A stretch of DNA of 64,000 bases, taken from Litorimonas sp046250185 (GTDB lineage Bacteria; Pseudomonadota; Alphaproteobacteria; Caulobacterales; Maricaulaceae). Positions 44,636 through 53,208 of the stretch are shown in pieces. The stretch lies in assembly GCF_046250185.1 (NCBI RefSeq), contig NZ_CP176469.1; one strand, 5' to 3'. The notes beneath the pieces were generated by a model. It saw nothing but the letters and a program-made list of their open reading frames with translations, was not told the DNA's origin and made no database searches. Position 1 is the first letter of the stretch, and the number at the start of each line of letters is the position of its first letter. The position numbers and the translations under genes were made by a program.

Positions 44636-45127
44636 ATGTCTAAATCTATGATGATAGACGCGGCCTCAACGGCCGAACAGAATAACACAAAAGTGCCTGT
44701 AAACTATGCAGACCGTGCTTTGGGCATTTTGGCGTGTTTCGCCGTGACATGGGGCCTACTCGGCTTATTGAGTTTTACATTTTTCGTAACAGCCGACCTG
44801 CAAGCCCTGTCAGGCACTTACCGCCCAGAACAAATTGCTTATATTTTGGACACACCGTTTTGGGTGCGGGCCGGTCAAGCGCTCGGCGTTTTTGGCATGT
44901 TAACAGGGTCTGTCTACCTTTTGCTGCGTCGTAAAAGCGCGTATTACTGGTTCATGTGGTCGCTCTTAGGAACGCTGACTGTCCTACTCGATACGATTTT
45001 ACGCAGCGGATTTCAAACTATGGGCGGTATGGAATCTGGCGTGAACATCGCTGTTACAGTCGTCGGTATCTTCATGTTTTGGGGCACGTATAGCGCCTAT
45101 CAAGAGGGCCAACTCACAGGCGAGTAG
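44636..45127 (+). CDS. Four-helix membrane protein in the suc operon, unknown
   Basis: 163 residues from ATG 44636 (ATG 44621 also in frame). A polar N-terminus is followed by hydrophobic helices near residues 30-50, 75-95, 103-122 and 132-150, and a polar end (AYQEGQLTGE). I do not recognise a family. It lies between sucB and lpdA, followed by a second membrane protein with a similar layout. A membrane role linked to the dehydrogenase is conceivable but not shown. Confidence 0.6.
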   Translation: MSKSMMIDAASTAEQNNTKVPVNYADRALGILACFAVTWGLLGLLSFTFFVTADLQALSGTYRPEQIAYILDTPFWVRAGQALGVFGMLTGSVYLLLRRKSAYYWFMWSLLGTLTVLLDTILRSGFQTMGGMESGVNIAVTVVGIFMFWGTYSAYQEGQLTGE

Positions 45128-45178
45128 TCTGAAGCTGATACCACTTTGAATGACTGGACAGATTGTCGCAGATTGAGT

Positions 45179-45206
45179 AACCTCCCTCCAAAAGGGAGGT
45201 TTTTTT
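45179..45206 (+). terminator. Terminator-like hairpin whose 3' arm is the next gene's RBS
   Basis: AACCTCCC, loop TCCAAAA, GGGAGGTT, then a T-run that ends immediately before the ATG at 45207. GGGAGG at 45194-45199, the right arm, is at the correct distance (seven bases) to be the Shine-Dalgarno of that gene. The same hairpin can thus terminate transcription and mask the ribosome site. Confidence 0.8.
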
Positions 45207-45647
45207 ATGACTGAAATCACAACACCAAAACCAACAACTATGTTCTGGATATTGGGCGGGCTATTCCTGCTTTGGAATGTATTTGGCTGTTATATGTATT
45301 ATCTCGATATGACGCTCAGCGACGCGGCCTATGCCGAAAGTTACGGCGAAGCCATGGCGGCCCTGCGCGATCAATACCCAACGTGGTCCGTCGCAGCCTA
45401 TGCGATTGCGGTTTGGGGTGGGCTCGCCGCGGCGATATTATACCTGCTTCGCAAAGCGTGGTGCGTGCCTGTCTTCATCCTGTCATTGATCGCGGCAGTC
45501 CTAAGTTTCGCGTGGGGGCTAACCAATGCCGAAATGCGAGAGGCGGCAGGCACTATGGGTTGGGCCATGCCACTCATTGTTGTCACTGCGGGTATTTTTG
45601 AAATCTGGTGGTCGCGCAAAATGAAGGGTCATGGCTGGCTAAACTAA
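45207..45647 (+). CDS. Second membrane protein between sucB and lpdA, unknown
   Basis: 146 residues with four hydrophobic helices: near 12-35 (MFWILGGLFLLWNVFGCYMYYL), 62-82, 86-105 and 117-135. Between the first two is an acidic loop, DMTLSDAAYAESYGEAMAAL. Proteins of this layout occur in Alphaproteobacteria and are often called sugar transporters, without evidence. The start codon directly follows the T-run of a terminator hairpin whose 3' arm supplies the ribosome-binding site, so expression is probably tightly limited. Confidence 0.7.
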   Translation: MTEITTPKPTTMFWILGGLFLLWNVFGCYMYYLDMTLSDAAYAESYGEAMAALRDQYPTWSVAAYAIAVWGGLAAAILYLLRKAWCVPVFILSLIAAVLSFAWGLTNAEMREAAGTMGWAMPLIVVTAGIFEIWWSRKMKGHGWLN

Positions 45648-45760
45648 GGGCTGGCTACATAAAGTTTGACGGCACGAAAGCCTGCGGCTGTCGCGACTGT
45701 TGACGCAAATCCCCCGCCCGCGTAAGTGTGTGCCTCACCTATGCGGACGGAGAAAATCCC

Positions 45761-47146
45761 ATGTCAGATATGTATGATGTCGTCATTATTGGCGGTGGCC
45801 CCGGCGGATATAATTGCGCCATTCGGTGCGGACAACTCGGCCTTAAGGTCGCCTGTATCGAGACACGCAAGACGCTCGGCGGCACATGCTTGAACGTCGG
45901 CTGTATCCCGTCCAAAGCCTTGCTCCACGCATCCGAACTTTACGAGACCGCTTCAAGCGATTTCGAAGCAATGGGTATGAGCGCCACAGTCAAAGCGGAC
46001 ATTCCCAAAATGATCGCCGCGAAATCCAAAACGGTAGACGGCCTGACGCAAGGCATTGAATTCCTGTTCAAGAAAAACAAAGTCGATCATATTCAGGGCT
46101 TCGGCAAAATTACAGGCCCAGGCAAAGTCGACGTTGACGGCAAAGAAATTCAAGCCAAGAACATCGTGATCGCAACGGGGTCAGACGTTGCCACGCTGCC
46201 GTTTCTGGAAATTGACGAAAAGACGATCGTGTCTTCCACAGGGGCTTTGGAGCTTCAAAAAGTGCCGGGCAAAATGGTTGTAATTGGCGGCGGCGTCATC
46301 GGCCTAGAACTTGGCTCAGTTTGGCGGCGTATGGGCGCGGAGGTGACAGTCGTCGAATACTTACCCAACATCCTACCCGGCATGGACGCCGAGGTGCAGA
46401 AGCAAGCGCTCCGCACATTCAAAAAGCAAAAGATGAAATTCGAGCTATCGCGCAAAGCGGTGGGTGTTGAAAAATCTGGCAAGACTATGGTCCTCAAAAC
46501 TGAGGCCGCAGAGGGCGGCAAAGCCAAAGACCTAGAGGCTGACATTATCCTAGTCTGCATTGGTCGTCGTCCTTTCACGAATGGAGCAGGGCTTGAAGAT
46601 GTTGGCGTGAAAATGGACAAGCGTGGCTTTATTGAGACGGATCACTTCAAGACAAATGTTGACGGTATTTTCGCGATTGGCGACTGCACCCACGGCCCGA
46701 TGTTGGCGCACAAAGCCGAGGAAGAAGGCGCGGCACTTGCTGAAATTATTGCGGGCAAACCGGGCCACGTCAATTATGATGCAATCCCGGGCGTCGTCTA
46801 TACTTTCCCTGAAATCGCCGCCGTTGGTAAAACTGAAGAAGAGCTGAAAGAGGCGGGCGTGCCATATAAAAAAGGCAAATTCCCCTTCACCGCCAACTCC
46901 CGCGCGCGCTGCAATCATGCGACTGATGGCTTTGTCAAAATCTTGGCCCACGCGGAAACGGACGAAATCCTTGGCGCACATATGATCGGCGCTCAAGTTG
47001 GCGATTTGATCCACGAAATTTGTATCGCGATGGAATTTAAAGCGAGTTCAGAGGACATCGCGCGTATCTGTCACGCTCACCCCACGGTATCAGAAGCCGT
47101 CCGTCAGGCCGCTATGGATGTCGAGGGTTGGGCTATGCAAATGTAA
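45761..47146 (+). CDS. lpdA: Dihydrolipoyl dehydrogenase (E3)
   Basis: 461 residues from ATG 45761 (GGAG eight bases upstream; the extension to 45728 is not supported). E3 reoxidises the dihydrolipoyl groups of the E2 with FAD and NAD+. The FAD motif is VVIIGGGPGGYNCAI, the redox disulfide is in GGTCLNVGCIPSKALLH, the NAD site is VVIGGGVIGLELGSVW, and the C-terminal His-Glu pair is in CHAHPTVSE. It is the natural third component for sucA/sucB in this cluster. A weak hairpin follows (47149-47168). Confidence 0.97.
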   Translation: MSDMYDVVIIGGGPGGYNCAIRCGQLGLKVACIETRKTLGGTCLNVGCIPSKALLHASELYETASSDFEAMGMSATVKADIPKMIAAKSKTVDGLTQGIEFLFKKNKVDHIQGFGKITGPGKVDVDGKEIQAKNIVIATGSDVATLPFLEIDEKTIVSSTGALELQKVPGKMVVIGGGVIGLELGSVWRRMGAEVTVVEYLPNILPGMDAEVQKQALRTFKKQKMKFELSRKAVGVEKSGKTMVLKTEAAEGGKAKDLEADIILVCIGRRPFTNGAGLEDVGVKMDKRGFIETDHFKTNVDGIFAIGDCTHGPMLAHKAEEEGAALAEIIAGKPGHVNYDAIPGVVYTFPEIAAVGKTEEELKEAGVPYKKGKFPFTANSRARCNHATDGFVKILAHAETDEILGAHMIGAQVGDLIHEICIAMEFKASSEDIARICHAHPTVSEAVRQAAMDVEGWAMQM

Positions 47147-47258
47147 TTCAGCGGCGACTTTTCCGCTGTCTTTGCTGAACGCCCAGACAGATCGAAATTC
47201 TTAGCTGAATTAGATTTGCTGGGCCAGAAAGTGCAACGATTTTAACTGAGGACGTCCC

Positions 47259-47714
47259 ATGCAATACCTTCATACTATGATCCGTGTTCGCGATATTGAC
47301 GCGACGCTCAATTTCTTCTGCGGCGGCCTCGGCATGGTCGAGACGCGGCGTTACGAGTCTGAGAAAGGCCGCTTCACCCTCGTCTTTTTGGCGGCAAATG
47401 AAGACGAAGCGCGCGCCGAAAAAGATAAAGCCCCGCTCATTGAATTGACTTATAATTGGCCAGATGAAAACGGCGAGGTCGAAGAGTATGACGGTGGTCG
47501 CAATTTTGGCCATCTGGCTTACCGCGTGGATGATATCTACGCGCTATGCCAGCATTTGATGGATATGGGCGTCACGATCAATCGCCCGCCGCGCGACGGT
47601 CACATGGCCTTTATCCGCAGCCCCGACGGCATCTCCATCGAACTGCTGCAAAAAGGCGATAATCTCCCCGCGCAAGAACCTTGGGCGAGCATGGAAAATA
47701 CTGGTAGTTGGTAG
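47259..47714 (+). CDS. gloA: Lactoylglutathione lyase (glyoxalase I)
   Basis: 151 residues. It isomerises the methylglyoxal-glutathione adduct to lactoylglutathione. The VOC fold is evident, with metal ligands in LHTMIRV (His5), LIELTYNW (Glu), FGHLAYRV (His) and ISIELLQ (Glu). The N-terminus HTMIRVRDIDATLNFFCGGLGM is the family hallmark. It is likely a monocistronic detoxification gene, ahead of a DUF1428 gene on the same strand 55 bases later. Confidence 0.92.
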   Translation: MQYLHTMIRVRDIDATLNFFCGGLGMVETRRYESEKGRFTLVFLAANEDEARAEKDKAPLIELTYNWPDENGEVEEYDGGRNFGHLAYRVDDIYALCQHLMDMGVTINRPPRDGHMAFIRSPDGISIELLQKGDNLPAQEPWASMENTGSW

Positions 47715-47769
47715 CTAACGACCTTCACTAAAATATGCTATAACCTAAGCTTAACCAAAGGAGGGCAGT

Positions 47770-48126
47770 ATGGCATATGTACAAGGATTCGTGATCCCAG
47801 TCCCCAAAGCGAAAAAAGACGCATATAAAAAACTGGCCGAATTAAGCGCGCCGATCTTTCAAGAATATGGGGCGCTGCGCATCATGGAAAACTGGAGCGA
47901 GACCACGCCAGATGGGAAGACAACAGATTTCAAACGTGCCGTAAAAGCCGAAGATGATGAAGCGGTTGTGTTCTCTTGGATCGAATGGGCGGATAAAGCG
48001 ACATGCGATGCGGCGGCCGAAAAAATGCAAAACGACCCTCGCTGGGCCGATATGGGCGACATGCCTTTTGACGGCAAACGCATGATCTATGCTGGCTTTG
48101 ACCCGATATTTTCGACGGATAAATAA
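47770..48126 (+). CDS. DUF1428-family protein
   Basis: 118 residues. MAYVQGFVIPVPKAKKDAYKKLAE, GALRIMENW, and DPRWADMGDMPFDGKRMIYAGFDPI match DUF1428, a small ferredoxin-like (dimeric alpha/beta barrel) fold of unknown function. GGAGGG precedes the start by 4 bases. It is closed by a strong terminator. Confidence 0.9.
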   Translation: MAYVQGFVIPVPKAKKDAYKKLAELSAPIFQEYGALRIMENWSETTPDGKTTDFKRAVKAEDDEAVVFSWIEWADKATCDAAAEKMQNDPRWADMGDMPFDGKRMIYAGFDPIFSTDK

Positions 48127-48155
48127 AAAAGCCCGCGGAAATGCGCGGGCTTATT
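48126..48155 (+). terminator. Terminator between the DUF1428 gene and etfA
   Basis: A perfect 7-bp GCCCGCG/CGCGGGC stem extended by A-T pairs has a 6-base loop. There is an A-run on the left and a T-rich stretch on the right. It can stop both the DUF1428 and the leftward etfA transcripts. Confidence 0.92.
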
Positions 48156-48177
48156 AATTAAGTTTGGTTTTGAACGC

Positions 48178-49116
48178 TTACAGGACTTTGTCGAGTTCCG
48201 CTTCAAATTCGGGTAGCGCTTTGAACAAATCCGCGACGAGGCCGTAATCTGCAACGGTGAAGATTGGCGCTTCTTCGTCTTTGTTGATGGCGGCGATGAC
48301 TTTGGAGTCCTTCATGCCAGCCAAATGCTGGATCGCGCCAGAGATACCGACAGCGATATAAAGTTCTGGCGCAACGGCTTTACCCGTTTGGCCGACTTGC
48401 CAGTCATTGGGCACAAAGCCCGCATCGACAGCCGCGCGGGATGCGCCCATCGCGGCGCCGAGCTTGTCAGCAATCCCTTCGAGTAATTTGAAATTCTCAC
48501 CAGAGCCCATGCCGCGTCCGCCAGAGATCACGACTTTCGCCGCTGTTAATTCTGGGCGATCTGACTTGGAGAGTTCTTCGCTGATATATTCGGATTTGAA
48601 CGGGCCAGCAGGGTCTGCCAACATTTTGTCCGATGCGCTGCCGCTTTCGCCTGCGGCGGCAAATGCCGTCGTGCGAACCGTGATGACTTTCTTGGCGTCG
48701 GTAGATTGAACCGTTGCCATCGCGTTACCCGCATAGATTGGGCGCACGAATGTATCTGCGCTTTCAACCCCTGTGATCGAGCTAATCTGCTGCACGTCAA
48801 GCTTGGCGGCGACGCGCGGCATGTAGTTTTTATGGGTTGTTGTATCAGGCGCCAAAACAGCGTCATAATCAGACATTAACGGCACGATGACCGCTTCCAT
48901 CGCTTCGGCTAGTTGACGGGTGAGGGAGACATGATCCACGCCGAGGACAGCGCGCACGCCGTCAATTTTCACGGCTTGGCTCATCACGTCTTTGACGCCT
49001 TTGCCAGCGACTAAAATGTCAACATCGCCGCCCATAGCGAGGGCCGCTGTGACCACTTTATGTGTCGCGTCTTTGAGGGCTGTGTTGTCGTGTTCTGCAA
49101 TTACGAGAATGGCCAT
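48178..49116 (-). CDS. etfA: Electron transfer flavoprotein subunit alpha
   Basis: 312 residues. With EtfB it passes electrons from acyl-CoA dehydrogenases to the ETF-ubiquinone oxidoreductase. The C-terminal FAD domain shows VVISGGRGMGSGENF, GASRAAVDAGF, QVGQTGKAVAPELYIAVGISGAIQH and AINKDEEAPIFTVADYGLV, all typical. Its start overlaps the etfB stop, so the two are translationally coupled in the order etfB-etfA. Confidence 0.97.
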   Translation of the reverse strand: MAILVIAEHDNTALKDATHKVVTAALAMGGDVDILVAGKGVKDVMSQAVKIDGVRAVLGVDHVSLTRQLAEAMEAVIVPLMSDYDAVLAPDTTTHKNYMPRVAAKLDVQQISSITGVESADTFVRPIYAGNAMATVQSTDAKKVITVRTTAFAAAGESGSASDKMLADPAGPFKSEYISEELSKSDRPELTAAKVVISGGRGMGSGENFKLLEGIADKLGAAMGASRAAVDAGFVPNDWQVGQTGKAVAPELYIAVGISGAIQHLAGMKDSKVIAAINKDEEAPIFTVADYGLVADLFKALPEFEAELDKVL

Positions 49117-49865
49117 TAGATCACTCCTGCTTCGTTTTTGAGTTTATCGACGAGCATGGCTGCATCTTCGACCTTGATACCGGCTTCGCGCTTTGGCGGC
49201 TCGGTGACTTTAAGTGTTTTTAGGCGAGGGGCTGTATCGACGCCGTAATCCGCGGGCGTTTTCGCCTCAATCGGCTTTTTCTTCGCCTTCATGATATTTG
49301 GCAGCGACGCATAGCGCGGCTCATTCAAGCGAAGGTCAGTTGTGACAATCGCGGGCGTTTGCAGTTTTACAGTCTGCAGACCACCATCGACTTCGCGAAC
49401 CACGGTTAGGCTGTCACCTGCCGCTTCAATCGAATTCGCTGCAGACCCTATTGGCCAATCGAGCAAAGCTGCGAGCATACCGCCTGTCGAGCCGTAATCA
49501 TTGTCAATCGCTTGCTTGCCGAGAATGACGAGGCCGGGGCCTTCGGCGTCGCAAATTCCTTTGAGGATTTTGGCAATCGCGAGAGGTTCTAAATCTTCGT
49601 CTGTTTGCACATGAACGCCGCGGTCCATACCCATAGCGAGCGCTGTGCGGATTGTTTCCTGAGCTTTAGCTGGTCCGACTGAGACGACAATCGTGTCTGT
49701 TGCCGTGCCAGCTGTTTGCATACGCACAGCTTCTTCGACAGAAATTTCGTCAAACGGGTTCATAGACATTTTGACGTTGGCAAGGTCAACACCACTCTGA
49801 TCGGGTTTCACCCGGGCTTTGACATTATAGTCAAGCACGCGCTTGACGGGGACGAGGACTTTCAT
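49116..49865 (-). CDS. etfB: Electron transfer flavoprotein subunit beta
   Basis: 249 residues. It binds AMP and partners EtfA. MKVLVPVKRVLDYNVKARVK at the N-terminus, SMNPFDEISVEEAVRM, ILGKQAIDNDYGSTGGMLAALLDWP (AMP site) and TTDLRLNEPRYASLPNIMKAKKKPI are diagnostic. It is first gene of the leftward etfBA operon. Confidence 0.97.
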   Translation of the reverse strand: MKVLVPVKRVLDYNVKARVKPDQSGVDLANVKMSMNPFDEISVEEAVRMQTAGTATDTIVVSVGPAKAQETIRTALAMGMDRGVHVQTDEDLEPLAIAKILKGICDAEGPGLVILGKQAIDNDYGSTGGMLAALLDWPIGSAANSIEAAGDSLTVVREVDGGLQTVKLQTPAIVTTDLRLNEPRYASLPNIMKAKKKPIEAKTPADYGVDTAPRLKTLKVTEPPKREAGIKVEDAAMLVDKLKNEAGVI

Positions 49866-49982
49866 CGATGGGTCTCCATAATTGGTGGCCGCAACCTAGC
49901 GGACATTCTGGCACTTCATATGCGGTAGATAGGCGCAGATATCAAGGACACACCCCCTCATCTCCTACTTCAATATCGCTAA

Positions 49983-50726
49983 TCATAAATACGATTTTGA
50001 AGGGGGTAGTTCGGTGCGAATGGCGGGGTAAAGGCGTCTTGCAATGATGAAAGGCAGGAAGAGCAGAATATATAAGCTACTGCCAATGCTATATAATGGC
50101 GTCATTAAGGATATAATTGCGACCAGCATGGCTACCAAACACTCGCCCCATCTTGCAAATCTTAACTGATGTGTCTTAGCCAGCTCATAAGCGTTGAGTT
50201 TCAGTTGATCTTTATTCCGCAATACATGTCCCAACATAAGGGCTAATATGGCGAATACTGCCGCATAAGAAACCGCAAAATATCCGACCACTGTGCCAGA
50301 GTCTGCGAACGACATAATCCCCATATCAACATTGCGCGAGAAGTCACCCGTCAGGCTAGAGATGATCACGCCGTAAAGAGAATCGAACCCAAAACGCAAG
50401 GGGTAAGCCATAAATAAGATGACGAAAATTAGCACCGCATTCAGAATAATAATTCTTTGATCAGCGACACCATAGCGCCGAAAGAATGTATAATGGGCAT
50501 GCCATAATCCGAGCAAGACAGCAAAGCCTGCGGCGGTTGGAATAATGCTGAATAGAAAACTATTTAACTCAGTGAGGTTGCGTGGGGTGTCAACGCCACT
50601 AATTAACATGCCAAGCGCGAGCGCAAAGACGATGTCAGATAGGTTTTCGATACGGGTGACGGCTTCGCCTCGCCACCGAAAATCTGGATCATGATCCAAG
50701 CTTTGTCCAACGATCGACCGAACCAT
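49983..50726 (-). CDS. TMEM175/DUF1211-type membrane channel protein
   Basis: 247 residues. The N-terminal motif TRIENLSDIVFALALGMLI corresponds to the R-x-x-x-F-S-D signature of the TMEM175 K+ channel family, here with Leu-Ser-Asp. About six hydrophobic helices follow, as in the bacterial form, with GLWHAHYTFFRRY between helices 2 and 3. K+ conduction is inferred from the family. The gene stands 4 bases after the stop of the upstream lipoprotein gene on the same strand and may be co-transcribed with it. Confidence 0.75.
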   Translation of the reverse strand: MVRSIVGQSLDHDPDFRWRGEAVTRIENLSDIVFALALGMLISGVDTPRNLTELNSFLFSIIPTAAGFAVLLGLWHAHYTFFRRYGVADQRIIILNAVLIFVILFMAYPLRFGFDSLYGVIISSLTGDFSRNVDMGIMSFADSGTVVGYFAVSYAAVFAILALMLGHVLRNKDQLKLNAYELAKTHQLRFARWGECLVAMLVAIISLMTPLYSIGSSLYILLFLPFIIARRLYPAIRTELPPSKSYL

Positions 50727-50730
50727 TTAT

Positions 50731-52329
50731 TTAATCACTCTGCTCTGCGGTGAAGCCGAGATCTTTTAGGCTCCCCCCATTTTGTTGTAAGGCCATCAGG
50801 TCTGCCATAGGGAGTGGTTCCGTTGGGGCCATTTCAATCGTTAGCGTGCCGCCTTTTTCGATGAATTCCATAAACGCCCCGCCAAGTTCTGACGCCAAAT
50901 CTTTTTCCAAATCAGACCGCGCAAGAAGCGGTGCCATCGTCACGGCTGCGCGCATTTCTTTTTTCACCCGCTCGGGATCAGCGCCCCGCATTTCTGCTGC
51001 GAGTTTCAGGCCGCGCTCGACAATAGATTTATCTTCGAGGCTAATTTTCATGTCGTTCAGCTTGAGCATTTGCATAGCCATTCTTTGCTGCGCAGTTTGG
51101 CTCGTGCCTGTGTTCATCGCTTGCTGAACCTCTTTGAGTCCCGACGCGCCGTACGTGTAATTTAGCTTAAACCCGTCCGTCATTTCCAAAATTCCGTCAT
51201 TGACGCGGATCGTATCCTTGCCTTCGTCCAATACAGACACTTGCGAGGATTTGATCGTGATATTGTCAAAGCCGAGGTCGCTCATCGTTTTATAGAACTG
51301 CCGAGCTTCCATCGCTTTGGGGGCTTCTTTCAGTTTGAACACCATCGGCTTGCCGACTTGGCGGATCGTCGTGACGTCGCCCTTAGTCGTGGCCTCACCC
51401 TCAAATCCTGCGATGTTCATTTCCACATTTGAGTTGTTGAAAATTAGACTATCCAAGCTAAAACTATCATACGGTTTTTCATACATATTGAGGCTGCCGA
51501 GCAAAGCCCCCAAGCCGCCCGACGCCATATCCATCTGGTCGCTCGCATTCAAAAATCCGCGGCCCGTCAGTGACTTCATCGTCAACAATGACGGCGCAGA
51601 TGCATCGCTCTGCCCGCGCGGTTGGATTGTCAGATTGACGTCGCTGACTTTGAAATCAGTGCGTTCAGTTTGTGCGTCTGTGCCGTAGACCATCTGGTTG
51701 ATCGTGCCTGACACCTCATCACCAGAGACCGTCACGTCAGCGACAGAAATCGCCCCAAATCCAATATCTAAATCATCGTCCTCCATTTCCAGCGATAATT
51801 TGTCGTCGCTATCTGACATTTTCTCAATGCTCTTCAATATGGCTTTCGCCGTATCAGGGGTCGGGCGCGCGACCGTCATATTCTTCACCTTCACCGTTAA
51901 ATCATCCCCGGTCATGCTAACGCCGGTAAAGTCAGCACGGTCAAAATTCGCCGCGTCGCCCTCCATATGAACCCCCGTGAGAACCGCCGTTTCGATCATC
52001 ACGACGCCGTCATCCGTATTGCTGGACAAGTTTGTAAATGTATAATTTCCGTTCGAACCTTCTCGCGCTGCCCATGTTAAATCCGTGGCTCCTGACTCGG
52101 CCATACCCAGCAGAGCCAGCGCTTTATTGGCGTCTGCCTCGCTCGTCGTCCGCTCTGGCACCGCGAAGTGGCGCGCAAAATCTTTATCCGACGCCGCTTT
52201 CAGTCCCAAAGGCGCGGCTTCCGCTGAAATTTGCGGTGATCCAGCCTTGTCCTTTGGCCCACATGCCCCCATCATAAGGGCAGCGGAGAGTGCAATCACG
52301 CTAAACGAATTGCGGAGAGAAATAGTCAT
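50731..52329 (-). CDS. Large lipoprotein of unknown function
   Basis: 532 residues from ATG 52329 (AGGAAG six bases upstream); the open frame runs further up to 52608 but that part lies inside the divergent protease gene. The signal, MTISLRNSFSVIALSAALMMGAC, has a GAC lipobox. The mature protein is mostly beta-rich with repeated D-[DG]-[LV] and V-x-V-x-x-M patterns (DDLTVKVKNMTV, SVADVTVSGDEVSG), like extended periplasmic proteins that carry hydrophobic cargo; I do not recognise the family. Its start codon overlaps that of the divergent protease gene. Confidence 0.8.
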   Translation of the reverse strand: MTISLRNSFSVIALSAALMMGACGPKDKAGSPQISAEAAPLGLKAASDKDFARHFAVPERTTSEADANKALALLGMAESGATDLTWAAREGSNGNYTFTNLSSNTDDGVVMIETAVLTGVHMEGDAANFDRADFTGVSMTGDDLTVKVKNMTVARPTPDTAKAILKSIEKMSDSDDKLSLEMEDDDLDIGFGAISVADVTVSGDEVSGTINQMVYGTDAQTERTDFKVSDVNLTIQPRGQSDASAPSLLTMKSLTGRGFLNASDQMDMASGGLGALLGSLNMYEKPYDSFSLDSLIFNNSNVEMNIAGFEGEATTKGDVTTIRQVGKPMVFKLKEAPKAMEARQFYKTMSDLGFDNITIKSSQVSVLDEGKDTIRVNDGILEMTDGFKLNYTYGASGLKEVQQAMNTGTSQTAQQRMAMQMLKLNDMKISLEDKSIVERGLKLAAEMRGADPERVKKEMRAAVTMAPLLARSDLEKDLASELGGAFMEFIEKGGTLTIEMAPTEPLPMADLMALQQNGGSLKDLGFTAEQSD

Positions 52330-53101
52330 GGCAGGCTTCCTGTCTCGGTTAAAGTCAGGCGATGCTACCATGCGTGGCCCTGCGGTGAAAGACCGTTTCC
52401 CCTTGCGCGACGAGGACGACCCCCGCGTGCTGTATGTCCTGTCAGACCGCGCGCGTCGCATTTCGATCAAAGTCAAAACGGCGGACCGCGAAGTCCATGT
52501 CGTCGTGCCGGGCCTCCGTGCGCTCAAAAAAGCGCAGAGCTTCGCAAAGGAGCAGCGCGACTGGATCAATGTGCAGCTTGAAACCCTGCCGCCGCCCATG
52601 CCGTTCACGCCGGGGCAGACGATCCTGTTCCAGGGCCAAGACTATCAACTCCTTTCGCCCGCGGGCACAGGCCGCCCAAAGATTAATCGCGCGACCCACA
52701 AGATTATCGTCCCCAGCCCCGATCCCGAGAGCTTCCCCGGTCGCGTCCGCCGCCTCCTCATCCGCGAGGCCCGCGAAGAACTCACGGCGGCGAGCCATCA
52801 CTACGCCGACAAACTTGGTAAGACCGTCGGGAAAGTCAGCGTCCGTGATCAATCCTCCCGCTGGGGGTCTTGCATTACGCGGAACGGGGAGGGGCATATC
52901 TCCTATTCCTGGCGCCTGATCTGCGCGCCGCCTTTCGTCCTCGAATATGTTGCGGCACATGAATGTGCGCATCTGGTCCATGACGATCACAGCAAAGCCT
53001 TTTGGGATTGCTGCCATTCCATATTTGACGAGGTCAAACCCGCGACGAAATGGTTGAATAAAAACGGCGCGACGCTCCATGCGATTGGCGCAGAATTTTA
53101 A
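52328..53101 (+). CDS. YgjP-like metallopeptidase (DUF45/M48-related)
   Basis: 257 residues from ATG 52328 (GGAGAG about nine bases upstream); ATG 52370 is an alternative. The C-terminal domain carries the zinc motif HECAHLVHDDHSKAFW (HExxH plus a third ligand downstream), with VSVRDQSSRWGSC before it, which is the YgjP/SprT-like pattern. DUF45 enzymes are soluble and believed to be metal-dependent proteases; substrates are unknown. The start codon overlaps the start of the divergent lipoprotein gene. Confidence 0.88.
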   Translation: MAGFLSRLKSGDATMRGPAVKDRFPLRDEDDPRVLYVLSDRARRISIKVKTADREVHVVVPGLRALKKAQSFAKEQRDWINVQLETLPPPMPFTPGQTILFQGQDYQLLSPAGTGRPKINRATHKIIVPSPDPESFPGRVRRLLIREAREELTAASHHYADKLGKTVGKVSVRDQSSRWGSCITRNGEGHISYSWRLICAPPFVLEYVAAHECAHLVHDDHSKAFWDCCHSIFDEVKPATKWLNKNGATLHAIGAEF

Positions 53102-53208
53102 TCATCGCAATGACCCAATGCAGTGACCCAATAGGATTTGCCTCGCGGAGCGAGGTACGCCGCGGTGTTGGGTTACTGGTGATGTGAGACATGGATTCCG
53201 GACTCGCA

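Noticed and set aside
53141..53155. CCTCGC-GGA-GCGAGG hairpin between convergent genes
   Set aside because: No U-run on either side and a short stem; not enough to call a terminator or a repeat family.
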